64,000 nt of DNA from Episyrphus balteatus (GCF_945859705.1 NC_079137.1:36391554-36455553), one strand, 5' to 3'; shown: positions 11,624-22,698, counted from the stretch's first letter. Notes: generated by a model from the sequence alone, not told the origin. Numbers and translations are program-made.

Positions 11624-11876
11624 TTCAATCGGCCGAATGAAACTATTTCTTTAATGAATTAGAAGAACTATCGGAACTCTCAGGCAATAGCCTACTGAAC
11701 TTTGTCAAGTCCTCCAAATGGCTCGAACAACCATAGCATTCATAGGTTAACACTTTTTCATGAAGTTACAATACTTCAGGGTATCACAAGGGATCTACAT
11801 TGATCTAAGTGTGACGGTAACAAAATCAACTTTCAGCCCATATAACCTAACCTAACCTAACCTTCAATCGGCCGAA
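11624..11876 (+). mobile_element. 5'-truncated LINE 3' end with 14-bp target duplication
   Basis: The direct repeat TTCAATCGGCCGAA at 11624-11637 and 11863-11876 brackets a 225-bp insertion. The left part keeps the last open codons of a LINE ORF2, ending LSGNSLLNFVKSSKW just before a stop. This resembles the extreme C-terminus of R1/LOA-type elements. A short 3' UTR follows and ends in four AACCT-type units (about 11842-11862) where other LINEs carry poly(A). The extreme 5' truncation and long target duplication are typical of target-primed reverse transcription. Family is inferred from the C-terminal motif and tail. Confidence 0.7.
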
Positions 11877-12779
11877 AGTTTAGTCGGTCTAGTGGTTTGG
11901 AAGTGGAGTGCGCACACCAGACCGAACAAAGTTGGCCGACTTTTCTCAAACGATTTGCTATCAAATACCGAATTATGGAAAAACAGTCACAGAATGGCAG
12001 TTTTTCTTATGAAGAAATAAGGATAAAGGTCAATGTAAGAACAGTTGTGAAATTTGTTTAGTTTTTTTATGGATTTAAATCATTGGTTTGCCCATTGCTT
12101 CTTAACATCGAGCAAAATCCTAATCGACTGGACGGATTCGCTTGCAATTCGTTACCAATAGTATTTATTTATTTAACGAATATTTTGTTTGTAAATGTCC
12201 AATCATGCCATCAATGTCAATGTCACTGCTGGTGTTGCATTTAAATGATAAATGTAATTCTCACAATCAGAAACACGCAGTTGAATTTGCTACTGTCTAA
12301 AAAAAAAGGTGAAAAACGTATTAAAACACTTTTTTTATTTCGAAATATTTTCGAATCTTTATAAAATAGCATGTATGCATATTTATCATTAAAATGCACC
12401 ACTAGCAGCGACGACGTTGATGACATAATTGGACATTTACAAACAATAATATTAGTTGTAAATACTATTTGCACTAAATTTAGAGTGAATCCGTTCTACA
12501 GTTTGGGATTTGGTATGTATGTTATTGGCATAGTGCAAAAAAAGGTTTGAGGGTTACATTCGGGAACAAAGCACATATTAAGTTCCTTAAAGAAGTTATT
12601 TTTTGGCAGCTTTTAGTTTTTAAGTGTTTCTAAACAATGTTCTTTATTTAAATCTGAAGCAACTTTAAGCAAATAGAATCTTCGACTTCCCTAGAGATTA
12701 AAATTTTAATTCCTCTATTATTAAATTAAATTCGGTATGAACATATACGGCAATCAATACAATTTGGGTTTAAAAAAAA

Positions 12780-12800
12780 CACGTATACGCCCCAGTGAAC
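12780..12800 (+). repeat. Solitary terminus of the TACGCCCCAGTGAAC family
   Basis: ACGTATACGCCCCAGTGAAC matches the ends of the element at 9304-9476. No matching inverted end was found nearby, so this is a fragment or a diverged copy. Confidence 0.5.
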
Positions 12801-12924
12801 TGTAATTTGTATTGTTTATAAATACGAGTAGGCAAATCTTTTCTTTTTTAATTTGAATTCTTAAGTTTGCTTTAATATCATGGTACCCCATTTGAAATAG
12901 GATATTCCTTAGTAGGTACCTATA

Positions 12925-13575
12925 CTGCCGCACTTAGCAAAAAGGGCGTATGAGCCAAAAATCCAAAATTATGTTAAGGGTATATTTGACATCCTGAAAC
13001 AATGCCTCATTTATATGTTAACTAAAAACATCGTATTTCTAATTTTAAGTGGCTCAAAATAGTCAATGAAGATGGGGACAGAGATATTACTCCGCTGTAT
13101 TCCCTAATAGAAAAATGCTTTTTTTTTCTAACTCTAAGAATTAATAAAAAAAAATTGTTACGCATTTGGAAAGCTTGAATATTATATTATTATTGTGTAA
13201 AATAAAATATAAATATTTCCTACTACAAGTTGCTTAACCCTAGAAAGCTAACCTACGTCGAATCGACGTATGCAGTTTTTGTGTTTCTTTTGAGTTATGC
13301 AATAAAAATTAAAAAAAAACTCCTTTTCTTTAATTGGACTATTAGCATGTAACAAATTGAGTTATAAACGATAAATTGCAGGCAGAAATAATTTCAATTC
13401 AATTTATTGACGTAGGTTATATTTTACTTAATTTTAATAAGGTTATCTCTCTAGGGTTAAAATCACTTTTGAAATTGACCTCATATACAATTCCCAACTC
13501 TTTCCTATATCAGTAAAATGCCTTTATCTCAAAACTACAAAAATGGATATGAGCCCTTTTTACTTAGCACGGCAG
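12925..13575. mobile_element. TIR DNA transposon remnant hosting a nested piggyBac-like MITE
   Basis: The left end CTGCCGCACTTAGCAAAAAG is mirrored at the right end (13545-13575) with a few mismatches. Both ends are flanked by TATA, consistent with a TA target. No transposase frame is visible. The piggyBac-like MITE at 13238-13456 lies inside, so this element is the older of the two. A Tc1/mariner-type origin is possible but not proven. Confidence 0.65.
13234..13460. mobile_element. piggyBac-like MITE (219 bp), nested
   Basis: TTAA at 13234-13237 and 13457-13460 flanks CCCTAGAAAGCTAACC at the left and TCTCTCTAGGG at the right. The CCCTAGAAAG end closely resembles the terminus of the original piggyBac element. 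A sub-terminal inverted motif (TACGTC/GACGTA near 13253-13270, and GACGTAGGTT near 13419) follows, as in that family. It is non-coding and must be mobilised in trans. Confidence 0.8.
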
Positions 13576-13579
13576 TATA

Positions 13580-14300
13580 CACATATCACTATTAATAGTA
13601 TATCGTTTTTTATGCAATTATATAGTTTATAAGAAATGTATGTACCTACATATATTTTTTGTTCACCATACAAATAGCAAAGGTTAATATTATCCTAAGC
13701 ATATAACATTTTCCCATTAATAAAATAATAATAACTTTATCAACAACAAAATCAAGCCAATAGTTATCTTAACTAATGAAATAAAACAGAAAAAAAATTG
13801 ATTTAATCTTATCTGTTTGTTCATGGTCGCAGACGGGGTTTTCAATTAAGTGTTTTTATCGATTACATTTTTATGTATGACGGTTACAAGGTTTTTTTTT
13901 TTCGACTAAACTGATTCATAAAACAAATCTGTTCCGTGGAGTCTAAAGTACTTTAAGTACAAAAAGTGGTCAGATCAGATGGGGGAGGGTAGAGGTGTAT
14001 CTTTGCACTAATCATGAAAAATAATTATCAATATTAAGTGCATAATCAATTACCAGAATTTAATCGAATACCACTTGTTTTAAGCGGAAATTGTATTATT
14101 TTAAGAGGATGGGATTAAAAGTGGGTATCATCTTATTTAAAGGTCCTTTTTTTTCCGTATAGGTAGGTACCTAGGTTGTAAAATTGGATTGTTTTTATCC
14201 TTTTCCGTTTCGCAATAGAATATCAGTCACTTTTCCTGTTGTTTTTTTTTTTCTCTCTTTTACGGCGCCAGTGATCTTGTCTTCAGTCACAGGAAGTCAA
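13580..14300. other. AT-rich DNA, no gene recognised
   Basis: No coding, RNA or element signal was recognised here. Short TACC-type runs occur around 13640 and 14160. They resemble the GGTACC/TACCTA patches seen throughout the window. Confidence 0.45.
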
Positions 14301-14304
14301 CCTT

Positions 14305-14663
14305 TCGAGAAAAGATTGTTCACCTTAAAATTCTCTACAACTTTGCCATACAATTTTTTTTACAAAAGTTATTAATATTTTTTTGTGAAAATATGCCCTT
14401 TTTTGTCTGTTTTTATCTTTTTTTGTTAAATTAATTTTTTACCAAATCTTGAATTTTAAATGATAAGTGAGTATTTTATAGCCTTCTTTTACAAGAGAAT
14501 TCAAGACGTGCAATTTTTTGTTTTTAAGTCTCTTCTTTTGTTAAAAATAGGGGTATTTTTTAACAAAAAAGTATTAATAACTTTTGTATTTATAGCGATA
14601 CAAAAAAAAAGTTGTAGGTATAGCAAAGTTGTAGAGAATTTTAAGGTTAACAATCTTTTTCGG
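14305..14663. repeat. Fold-back element with arms around 75-105 bp
   Basis: The sequence around 14305-14385 (AAAGATTGTTCACCTTAAAA, then TCTCTACAACTTTG, then AAAAGTTATTAATA) recurs inverted around 14560-14663, with an extra segment in the right arm. The middle is non-coding. It is probably a MITE or fold-back transposon. No target duplication could be assigned. Confidence 0.6.
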
Positions 14664-15068
14664 ATGGTTTTTTCATAATTTTGATAATAAGTGCTCAAAA
14701 CTTAAACAAATTTTTTTTTTTTTGTTCTTTTTACTTCTTTGACTTGTAACATTTTTAATATTCAGAATATCGAAAAAGTGTACTTAACTTTAAAGACGCG
14801 AAATCTGATTGTCTACGTTTTTTGTATAACCAACTTTTATCTAGGATGAAAAGAAGTCAAGATATTTAATAAAAACTGAAATAACAAAGATGAATTTCAC
14901 GAGTGCGAAAAATCAGGGTTATGATATTCACCCAATTCTTTATCGAATGAGCAAAAAAAAATTTTTGGGGTGATACAAACTGCTGAGTCAAATTATAAAT
15001 GCTGGACTATAAATAAGATAAAAAAAAATGCACTGTACTTCGTTCCTATGGAACTATAGGTATGTACT

Positions 15069-16050
15069 TAGGGTAAAGTCGGGTGATATGGCACCCTTTC
15101 AATATCTCCCACTTAATGACTTCTTTTCAAAGCAAAAAGAGCAAAATAGAATTCAGTCTAACGTAAGCTTTCAGTGGATGCATTCGGATCCGCAGTAACC
15201 ATTGCCACTTAAATTTAAAAAATGGACAGACAAAAAAGTGAGTTCAATTTGAGCAAAAACTTTTTTTGTGTAAAATTGTTGTACGTGTGGTTCCAAAAGT
15301 ATTTGACGCCGGGGGTTCATTTTAACACATAAAGAACGGTAAGGATTGTATTTTTGTGTTTGCTCATTGCAATAACTAAGCAAACGTGATTATTCGTGTA
15401 TTTTGAAGAAAACAGAAGTGTAGTCAAATGGGGGATATGGCACACAAAAACCTCGGGATATATGGCACCGGTGCCATTTCCCCCGAATCTACTTTTTAAC
15501 CTATTTATTTTTCAACTGACAATTGTAATTTCAAACAACTTCAGCAAACCAGGCCAAGTGGACTTAAACCCAGATCACAGCAGCCGTTGGAGCTGCGGAA
15601 TGTCAAAAAAAGCAGGACCTTAGCATTTTGCGATTCCCTTCACACTTCACTACATTAAAAAGGCTTCTTACAGACCAGAACCTAAAAGTTTGCCAAATAG
15701 CTTTCAGATTGGATGAAAAGTGCGGAATAAGGCAGTAATCATATTGTCACTTTGGGTCTCATGCTTCGTGTACGTCTTTCAACAACACATGCAACAAGTG
15801 TCACAAAAAAATATCAAGAAGATATAGGGTGCCATATCACCCTCCATTTTTTCAGTCATGTTTTTTTTAATGTTTTTTATTTTTGCAAAAAATAACAAGA
15901 AATTATCTTCGAATTACACTTATGTACCTATTTTGTATTTAAGAAATAGTTTTAATATAAATCTGCTTTTGTTTGAAATAGATATCTTCTTTATTTCTCA
16001 AGTAATAACGAAAAACGAAAATGGGTGCCATATCCCCCGACTTTACCCTA
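15069..16050 (+). mobile_element. Second pogo-like transposon relic with TA target duplication
   Basis: Inverted ends begin GGGTAAAGTCGGGTGATATG on the left and are mirrored (one mismatch) at 16023-16048, flanked by TA. The ends are visibly related to those of the element at 4989-5941: both begin GGG-AAAGT and share TGGCACC. Around 15570-15680 a broken frame reads AAVGAAE, then a segment like LSI--F--FTTLKRLLT. This resembles the same pipsqueak-type helix-turn-helix of pogo transposases, with frameshifts. Internal repeats of GGTGCCAT/ATGGCACC occur at 15462-15478 and 15828. It is inactive. Confidence 0.6.
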
Positions 16051-16173
16051 ACTAAATCAAACTTTCAGATTTAACTGAAACGACTTTTTTCAGAAAATTA
16101 ATTTTTTTTTATCGAAATGGAACACCTATCTCCTATTCGCTTCTAGTCCATCCAAAAAAAAAATTTAGGTATA

Positions 16174-17055
16174 CCTACATATAGGGTTGCCAGGCGTCCG
16201 GGTTTTCCCGGACATGTAGTCTTTTTTGGCTGTGTGGGGGACGTCCGGGATAGTTTCTATCAATTGTCCGGGATTGTACTCTTTTCAGCCTTTAAGTATC
16301 TCACTACTTGTATGCTACTCTTAATTCATTTAAGAGGATTAAGGATTTTTCAATCGTCAGTTAGACTATTATAAGAATAAATGTCAATATAAAAAAAAAC
16401 TTTTATTCCTAGGAATAAGCTCTGAGGTTTATCTGACTATTGAAAAATTGGCCCTTATTATCCAAAAAACGAATCGAGTTCATTAAAAGCGAGGCGTTTT
16501 TATTTTGGTTTATTATCTTCTCAATTCTGTTTTGTATTCTGCTCCAATATAATCAAAACTCAAAAATTTAGAATATGGCAAAATTTTAAACGATTAAGGA
16601 AAATCTAAAGCCACTTAAGTAAGTTGCTAAGTCAAAAAGACCATTTCTTTACTTAGTAACTTACTAAAAATTTTATTTGCATTTAACTAAATCGTTTAAA
16701 ATTTTGCGCAATTGGTTTTCAATGGAATTTTAAAAATTTTTTAACTGGAATTGCATTGCAACTTTTGTAGTATTATAGCTCAAATGTTTATTATAATACT
16801 ATACCGAGAAGGCCAAACTTTTTTATTTATTTTTTTTTTTTGTGAAAAAATAAGACAAAAATGCTACGGGAACAAGGGTTAAAAATGTGATTTTTAGTTA
16901 AAAGGATTGTTCGGTTATTTTTTTTTATAAAATTATGCATTTTGTTGTCCTAGTTTTGTAGTCTTTTTTTTGTCCTTATTTGTCCGGGAAAGTCCGGGAT
17001 TTAGCATCTCGATTACTAGTTTCGTCTAAATATATCTGGCAACCCTACCTACATA
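16174..17055. mobile_element. hAT-like non-autonomous element with 8-bp target duplication
   Basis: CCTACATA is duplicated at 16174-16181 and 17048-17055. Between them the element begins TAGGGTTGCCAG and ends CTGGCAACCCTA, a perfect 12-bp inverted repeat. An 8-bp duplication with such ends is diagnostic of hAT transposons. GTCCGGGA-type motifs repeat near both ends (16195-16275 and 16980-17000), in positions where hAT transposases bind sub-terminal repeats. No transposase frame remains. A smaller MITE lies inside, at about 16338-16462. Confidence 0.8.
16338..16462. mobile_element. Short MITE nested in the hAT-like element
   Basis: Ends read AAGGATTTTTCAATCGTCAG and, inverted, GTCAGATAAACC preceded by AATTTTTCAATA. 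A second copy of the family lies at about 19154-19696, where it is split by other MITEs. The central block with CCTAGGAATAAGCTCT is shared by both copies. Comparing the two copies defines the undisturbed form. Confidence 0.7.
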
Positions 17056-19150
17056 GAACCTGATAAATACAATCCCCCTCCCCACCCTCCACTTCTAATT
17101 GCGACGACTAGGTAACCGAATTTCATCTTTTCTTTCGTCCTTGGCACCTGCTTTTCACAGAAAAAAAATACAAGATAAACTCATCGATAACAAGAAAACA
17201 TCTATTCCTACTCCTACACACATAGACACTTCTAATCCACCACACATTCATGCAATTCTCGAACATACATACCACTCAATCAAATCTACATACCTTGTAG
17301 TTGTACGCTATATGCCTTAAAAGCAATTATGGTGCTCGTCCTACATAATTGCGTTTTCTCTATTCTTTTCTGTTTTGCATAGAAATCCACATCGAATCAT
17401 AAACTCCTCTTTTTGGTTCATAATAAAGACTATACTACCAAAACCAAACCAACCACTACTTCACTAACCACATCTATACAGCTAAATACAAACTACACTT
17501 TCTTCTTTGTATAAGATACGATACAAAGATAACAACGATAAAAAGGATACAATTTAAGATAACCAAAATGTACACACAAAAAAAAGAATAGAAACTTAAA
17601 TTGGCTCGAAAAAAGGCTCCACAAAAAATTCGAGGAGGCGCCAAGAAGAAGCCCCCAAAAAAAAATGGAGAAAAAATAATTGTTAGAAAAGAAGACAAAA
17701 GTGCCAAAACCCACCAAAAGTAATATGAAACCGTTATAATTCGATAGGTTTTCTTTTTTTTTTAAATTTTTTCTTCAGTAAAAAAAATTGCAAGAAACTA
17801 TCTTTCATTTCCTTTCTGTGACCACTTGGGAGTTTGTGGTACTGGATGTGAAAAAAAAAAATGATAAAAACACAATATACGAAAAAGGAAAGAGAAGAGA
17901 ATTGGGTATAAAACTGTGAGAGAAATAGTGGACGAAGAAGAATAACGAAGAAAAATCCCCAACAGCACGGAAAAAGTTGACGCATTGCAGGTGCGTACCG
18001 TGGAATCGATAAAGCGCAAACTCCCCTCATATTGGTAAATTGTTGTTATTTTTTCTTTCGTCGTTTCTGTGTAATATTTTTCGGTTGGTTTTTTTTTTCG
18101 TTTTGTATTATTCTGTTACATTTTGGGAAACAGAACAACCAGCCATACACATTTTCACTAACGGTGATATGGTAACTGGTCAGAAAGCTTGTTCGAAGCA
18201 GAACAACTGAGAATTTTGTTGTAGATTATAAATTTTTATCACTTATCAGCAGCACCAAGGCAGCGCAACAACCACAACGACGAAACACATGAAAGAAAGT
18301 ACAGAAACAGTGTATAGCAAACATCAAAGCAAGAAAAGTCAAAAAGTACAGGAGTAAACAAAAAACCGCACCCATACCCACCCGTTGCCACCACCCGCAC
18401 CACCTCCCCCAACTATGTTGTAAATGTAAAGTAGTTGGATAGGGAATGTATCAGAATTGTTGTTGTTGTTTATTTTGTATTTTGTTCCCTTATCGTTTTC
18501 GAATGTCGTCAATATGAGCTCGTTGAGCCCCATCATGATGACAAGGCTATGCCAAAGCCAATGCTGTGTGCATGTGCAGCACAATCACAACTGTTAATTT
18601 TAATTAAATGAGCCATGCAAAACAGGGTTATGAAAAGTTCTTCAATGAAAAAAAAAAAATAATAAAAATCTGCCTATACACAAAGTCAACCCTTAGAAAA
18701 TCTGTGATGAGAAAATTATGCATTGCGCTCTGAAAATGCGGCAAGAAAAACAACAAAGCTACAAACAACAACTTGCTTTGAAAAAGTCTATTTGCATGTT
18801 AATAACCTCTTGTTACACAAAAAAAAAAGAAAGAAATAGGAAAAAAAAATAAAGAAGCAGCCAAACAAACTTCATAGAAAAAGGACTCATTCGTAACTTA
18901 CTCGCATCATAACACTTGAACGGCTGTACGCTGTAGTATAAGCTTTGGCAGTTTTGTTGGCTGGCACATTCAAAAGAGGACGTTTTAACTGATTTCCTAT
19001 TCATTGCTAAACGGAATAATAGTTGGTGGTGATGGCGAATGATTAGAAAAAAACACATACAGGGAAACTATAATTGGAAAAAGGATCCACAATTTTCCAT
19101 GATAAGCATTTTATAAGCCTTTATGTGGCAAAAGAGCTTAACTTTTTTTT
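17056..19150. other. AT-rich flanking DNA, no gene recognised
   Basis: Low-complexity A-rich and T-rich sequence. Open frames here are hydrophobic or lysine-rich by composition and match nothing recognisable. The patch 18230-18620 is more balanced (CA-rich, with a CCACC-rich run near 18370-18410) and could be regulatory or transcribed, but no exon boundaries could be supported. Confidence 0.45.
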
Positions 19151-19153
19151 CTA

Positions 19154-19696
19154 CTAAGCCCTGATTTTTCAATCGTCAGTTTGACTATCAAAAGAATAAA
19201 TGTTAATATGTATAAAAAAAACTTATTCCTAGGAATAAGCTCTAAGGCCCAATTTATTCACTCTCCATTATTTTTAAAGGCTCCATTAGAAATTATAAAA
19301 CTGTCAAATCGCATACAAATTTTAAAATTTCCCTTTTTTAATGGCGACTTTAAATTTAATGGAGTGTGAATAAATTGGACCTAAGGGCCAATTTATTCAC
19401 TCTCCATTATTTTTAAAGGCTCCATTAAAAATTATAAAACTGTCAAATCGCATACAAATTTTAAAATTTCCCTTTTTTAATGGCGACTTTAAATTTAATG
19501 GAGTGTGAATAAATTGGACCTAAGGGCCAATTTATTCACACTCCATTAAACTTAAAGTGTCCATTAAAAACGGGAAATTTTAAAATTTGTATGTGATTTG
19601 ACAGATTTTAAATTTTTAATGGGACTTAAATTATAATGGAGAGTGAATAAATTGGGCCTAACTGAGGTTTATCTGACTATTGAAAAATTGGCCCTT
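19154..19696. mobile_element. MITE interrupted by three tandem Harbinger-like MITEs
   Basis: The outer parts (19154-19242 and 19662-19696) form one copy of the MITE also seen at 16338-16462. It is cut in the middle, within AAGCTCT|GAGG of the undisturbed copy. The insert is three short elements in a row, listed separately. The order of events is therefore clear: outer MITE first, inner ones later. Confidence 0.75.
19246..19658. mobile_element. Three tandem Harbinger-like MITEs separated by TAA
   Basis: The elements span 19246-19381, 19385-19520 and 19524-19658 (136, 136 and 135 bp). Each begins GGSCCAATTTATTCAC and ends with the mirrored sequence. Each junction and both outer edges are exactly TAA, a 3-bp target duplication typical of PIF/Harbinger. 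The first two are nearly identical and in the same orientation; the third is more diverged and inverted. The array is best explained by repeated insertion into the TAA at the edge of an earlier copy. It is non-coding. Confidence 0.8.
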
Positions 19697-19939
19697 AATG
19701 AATTTGATCATTTTTTTTTTTTATTTTGCAAATTTTTAGATTTAACAATAATAGATAATGGACAATGTTATGGAAGCATTGCGATTAAAATTTTCCTATA
19801 AGCCCATATCCTGAAACTAATGGTCATTTGAGGGCCAAAGGGCCCTCCAACTCGCTCGACACCTTACTGCACCAGAAATTTTCTTGCTAGGTTATTGTAA
19901 ACAAAAACTGCGAAGCAAAACCAACAAATTTAGCTGAAC

Positions 19940-20938
19940 TTAGGACCAATTTATTGAGCCTCCATTAAATTTTGAAATTTGTCGTTTTAGTTAAAAGCTT
20001 TGGTAATCTATTGACGTCTTTAAGTTTACATCATTAAAAATTCATTTAATTCACTCTGCTTTAGTTAAGGAAACTTTAAATTTAAAACTCCATTAAAAAT
20101 ATCCCAGGGATTTTTTATTTTTTGAAAAATTAAACTGTCAAAATCTACGATTTTGTCAAATAAAAAATATATTTAAACTTGAAGATTTGAAGGATAAACA
20201 ATATAAAAACACAAAAATGATGGCTCGTAAGTATTTTGCAGCTAAAACGCCAGGCAAAAACCCACAGACGGTGGTGTTACGATATTCCAGTGGAAACCAA
20301 AGGCTGATTAGTTTCACTAGTGGTGTAGATATTCTCTGTGCAAATAAAGTGTTGTCCATTTAACCCTCATACCCATAGATTAAAAAATTTCTGGCAATCC
20401 TATAAATATATTCTTGTCTGGCGAGAGAGAAATGCCAGTAGTGACCAAAAGCAATGAAGCAATTCATCTCTATAACGTACAATGTACATGTCGTTTGAAC
20501 TAAAACAACACAAAAACGACTTGTTCTGTAAGCCAAAATTACCAATTACCAAACGTTGGTCTTATGAAATTGATTGAACACATTTTCACCATCCCATTTT
20601 TCCATATTCATTCATGTTTTATTCATTTTTAATTGTTAACTGACACTGAAACTTTGTTTAATAAAATAATAAATGAAATGACATTTGAAGCTAATGGAGA
20701 GTGAATAAATAGAAATCCTGTTTAAAACCTCCATTTGCTCTAAGAATCCCTCTTAAAAGGTCGAATTTGGTTTTTTATTTAAAACGACTTTTAAATTTAA
20801 TGCTCAATTAGTTAATGATGAGAAGCTTCAAAAAAATCCTTAAAAGAGACTGAATTAAACGAATTTGGTTTCTAATTTTAAAATTCCCTTTTTTAATGGC
20901 GATTTAAGTTTAATGGAGAGTCAATAAATTGGGCCTTA
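19940..20938. mobile_element. Larger (993-bp) relative of the Harbinger-like MITEs
   Basis: TTA at 19940-19942 and 20936-20938 flanks ends GGACCAATTTATTGAGCC and, inverted, GAGTCAATAAATTGGGCC. These match the termini of the small MITEs just upstream. A further copy of the sub-terminal motif AATGGAGAGTGAATAAAT lies inside near 20693. Open frames inside (20156-20545) were not recognised, so it is treated as non-autonomous. Confidence 0.65.
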
Positions 20939-21417
20939 AACAATCTACTCGAGAAACGCTTCCAATGAACAAATTTTTGGTAAGACGCCTCATATACATT
21001 AACGAGCAGAGGAGGGTGGGGTCATTTTAAATCCATTATTTTTAAAACTAATTAAGCTTTATTTAATAAAATTGAATGAGCTTTAACATGAATAAAAGAT
21101 AAATATATTCAATATACTGATAAAAAAGTTTTTGGAGTTTCCTAATTCTTAATTCTGTGGCGAGTTTTGCAGAGAGAGAGAGTCACTTGGTCATTTGGTA
21201 TGAATTTAGAACTTGATCTTGCAAATTAGAATATCGACTTAAGGGGTAATAACACCTTGTAAACCATGAAATCGAGCGTCATATTTATCGTATAAAACAA
21301 AGAAGAAATATTATTTTCTTTTGGTGTTTGTTTAGTTTAATTAAGTATATTAATAGGTAACAGAATAGGCTAATGTTAAATTTTTTAATGATGTGAAATT
21401 TTTTAAATGGTGGTGTA

Positions 21418-22610
21418 GTTCAGGACATAGCCGTAGCTAGGATTTCATTTCGGGGGGGGGGGGGGGGGGGGGGGTTAGCTCAGACCAAACAAATTTTTTT
21501 TTAGGAATCACAATACTTTGTATCAACTATATGTAACTGCAGTCGATTCTTAATCCCGCTAAAGCTAATGGTCATTAGAGTCGAAGCGAAAAACTTGCCA
21601 ATATCCTTTTTAAGTAATTTTTAGGAGAGGAATTCGTAGTTAAAAGTTTAAAATAGCTCTGCTTACCGTAAACGAATATAAAAATGGCCGAATATTCAGC
21701 GACATGTCTATTTTAAATTGGTACAAAGAGTGATACGTTGGTTGATATAAATTGCGAGCGTTAGCGAGCAAGAAAATTTTTGTGAAGAAACAAATTTTAA
21801 CCATTCTTAGGCTTTATTATACAAACAATTATTTCGTACAATTTTATATATAAAACATTGCAAAAATGGACTTTTTTTCGCACTGAAATTTTGTAGCAGA
21901 ATACCTACTTAAAAACAAAAATTTTAAATAATCCAAGTTGTTTGGCATGAGCTAATTATACTTCACTTTGAAATTCAACAATAAACGGAAATTGTATAAT
22001 TTTATAATTTAAAACAAAAAAATATCGAAATGTTGTACATAGGTACTACACTCTCTAAATTAATGGATACATTTATTTTCGCTTATATACTGAACTTTTA
22101 AATATATTTAACGGTAATATTTCAAAAACGAGATGGGATCGAATATGTCTGTCTTTGGATTCGAGTTCGGCACACCGAAACCCTTTTAAAAAGTATAGTT
22201 TTGTCTTGGCCCCAAAAACCTTGCATAAATACTTGTGGTATTTAAAGGGTTCTTAAAAGAGCATTTTAAGGTGTTAACATGGTGCTTAAGGAAATGGTCA
22301 AAGAGGCAAAAACTAGTTTTTTGAAAAATCCCTTACCAAACGTTGTAATGAACCAAAAAATTTTTGATATCCCTTATAAAAACTTCATCGACAGCTGCTT
22401 CTTTAACGATACAAAATTGGTAGAGACTTTAAGGGAGATTTTCAGATTGGTAATCAAATCACTAAAATACAAAAACAAACCATTTAGTGCTGCCCATATT
22501 AGACTTGTATTTGTTTATAGTATATCTTTTGATTTTCTGAAAAAGGAAGGGGTTAAACCCCATAACCCCCCCCCCCCCCCCCCCCCCCTAAATACGGCTA
22601 TGGTTCAGGA
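21418..22610. mobile_element. hAT-like element with 8-bp target duplication and mirrored G23/C23 tracts
   Basis: GTTCAGGA is duplicated exactly at 21418-21425 and 22603-22610. The element begins CATAGCCGTAGCTAGG and ends with the mirror of CATAGCCGTATTTAGG. Just inside the left end is a run of 23 G (21452-21474). Just inside the right end is a run of 23 C (22566-22588), its mirror image. The 8-bp duplication supports the hAT superfamily. An open frame in the right half (22279-22560) was not recognised as a transposase. Confidence 0.8.
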
Positions 22611-22698
22611 TGATAGTAAAATCCTGTGCTCCCATCGGGCTACCAACTTACTCCTACAGTTTTTAACCGGTTGGGCTGAAATTTTGTGTGGAGCTTAA
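22279..22698 (+). CDS. Unrecognised open frame inside the hAT-like element
   Basis: A 139-codon frame with fairly normal amino-acid use over its first 95 residues (for example PNVVMNQKIFDIPYKNFIDS). It then reads through the C23 tract as a proline run and out of the element. It shows no zinc finger, DDE residues or hAT dimerisation motif that I can identify. It may be a fragment of a transposon protein from a larger relative, or a chance frame. It ends beyond the transposon border, so the 3' part is certainly not native. Confidence 0.2.
   Translation: MVLKEMVKEAKTSFLKNPLPNVVMNQKIFDIPYKNFIDSCFFNDTKLVETLREIFRLVIKSLKYKNKPFSAAHIRLVFVYSISFDFLKKEGVKPHNPPPPPPPLNTAMVQDDSKILCSHRATNLLLQFLTGWAEILCGA

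Noticed and set aside
11842..11862. AACCT repeats considered as interstitial telomere
   Set aside because: Only about four units, sitting exactly at the 3' end of a LINE inside a target duplication.
17474..18030. Minus-strand hydrophobic open frames considered as membrane proteins
   Set aside because: Phe/Leu/Ser runs come from A-rich DNA; several frames overlap the same stretch, as expected for low complexity.
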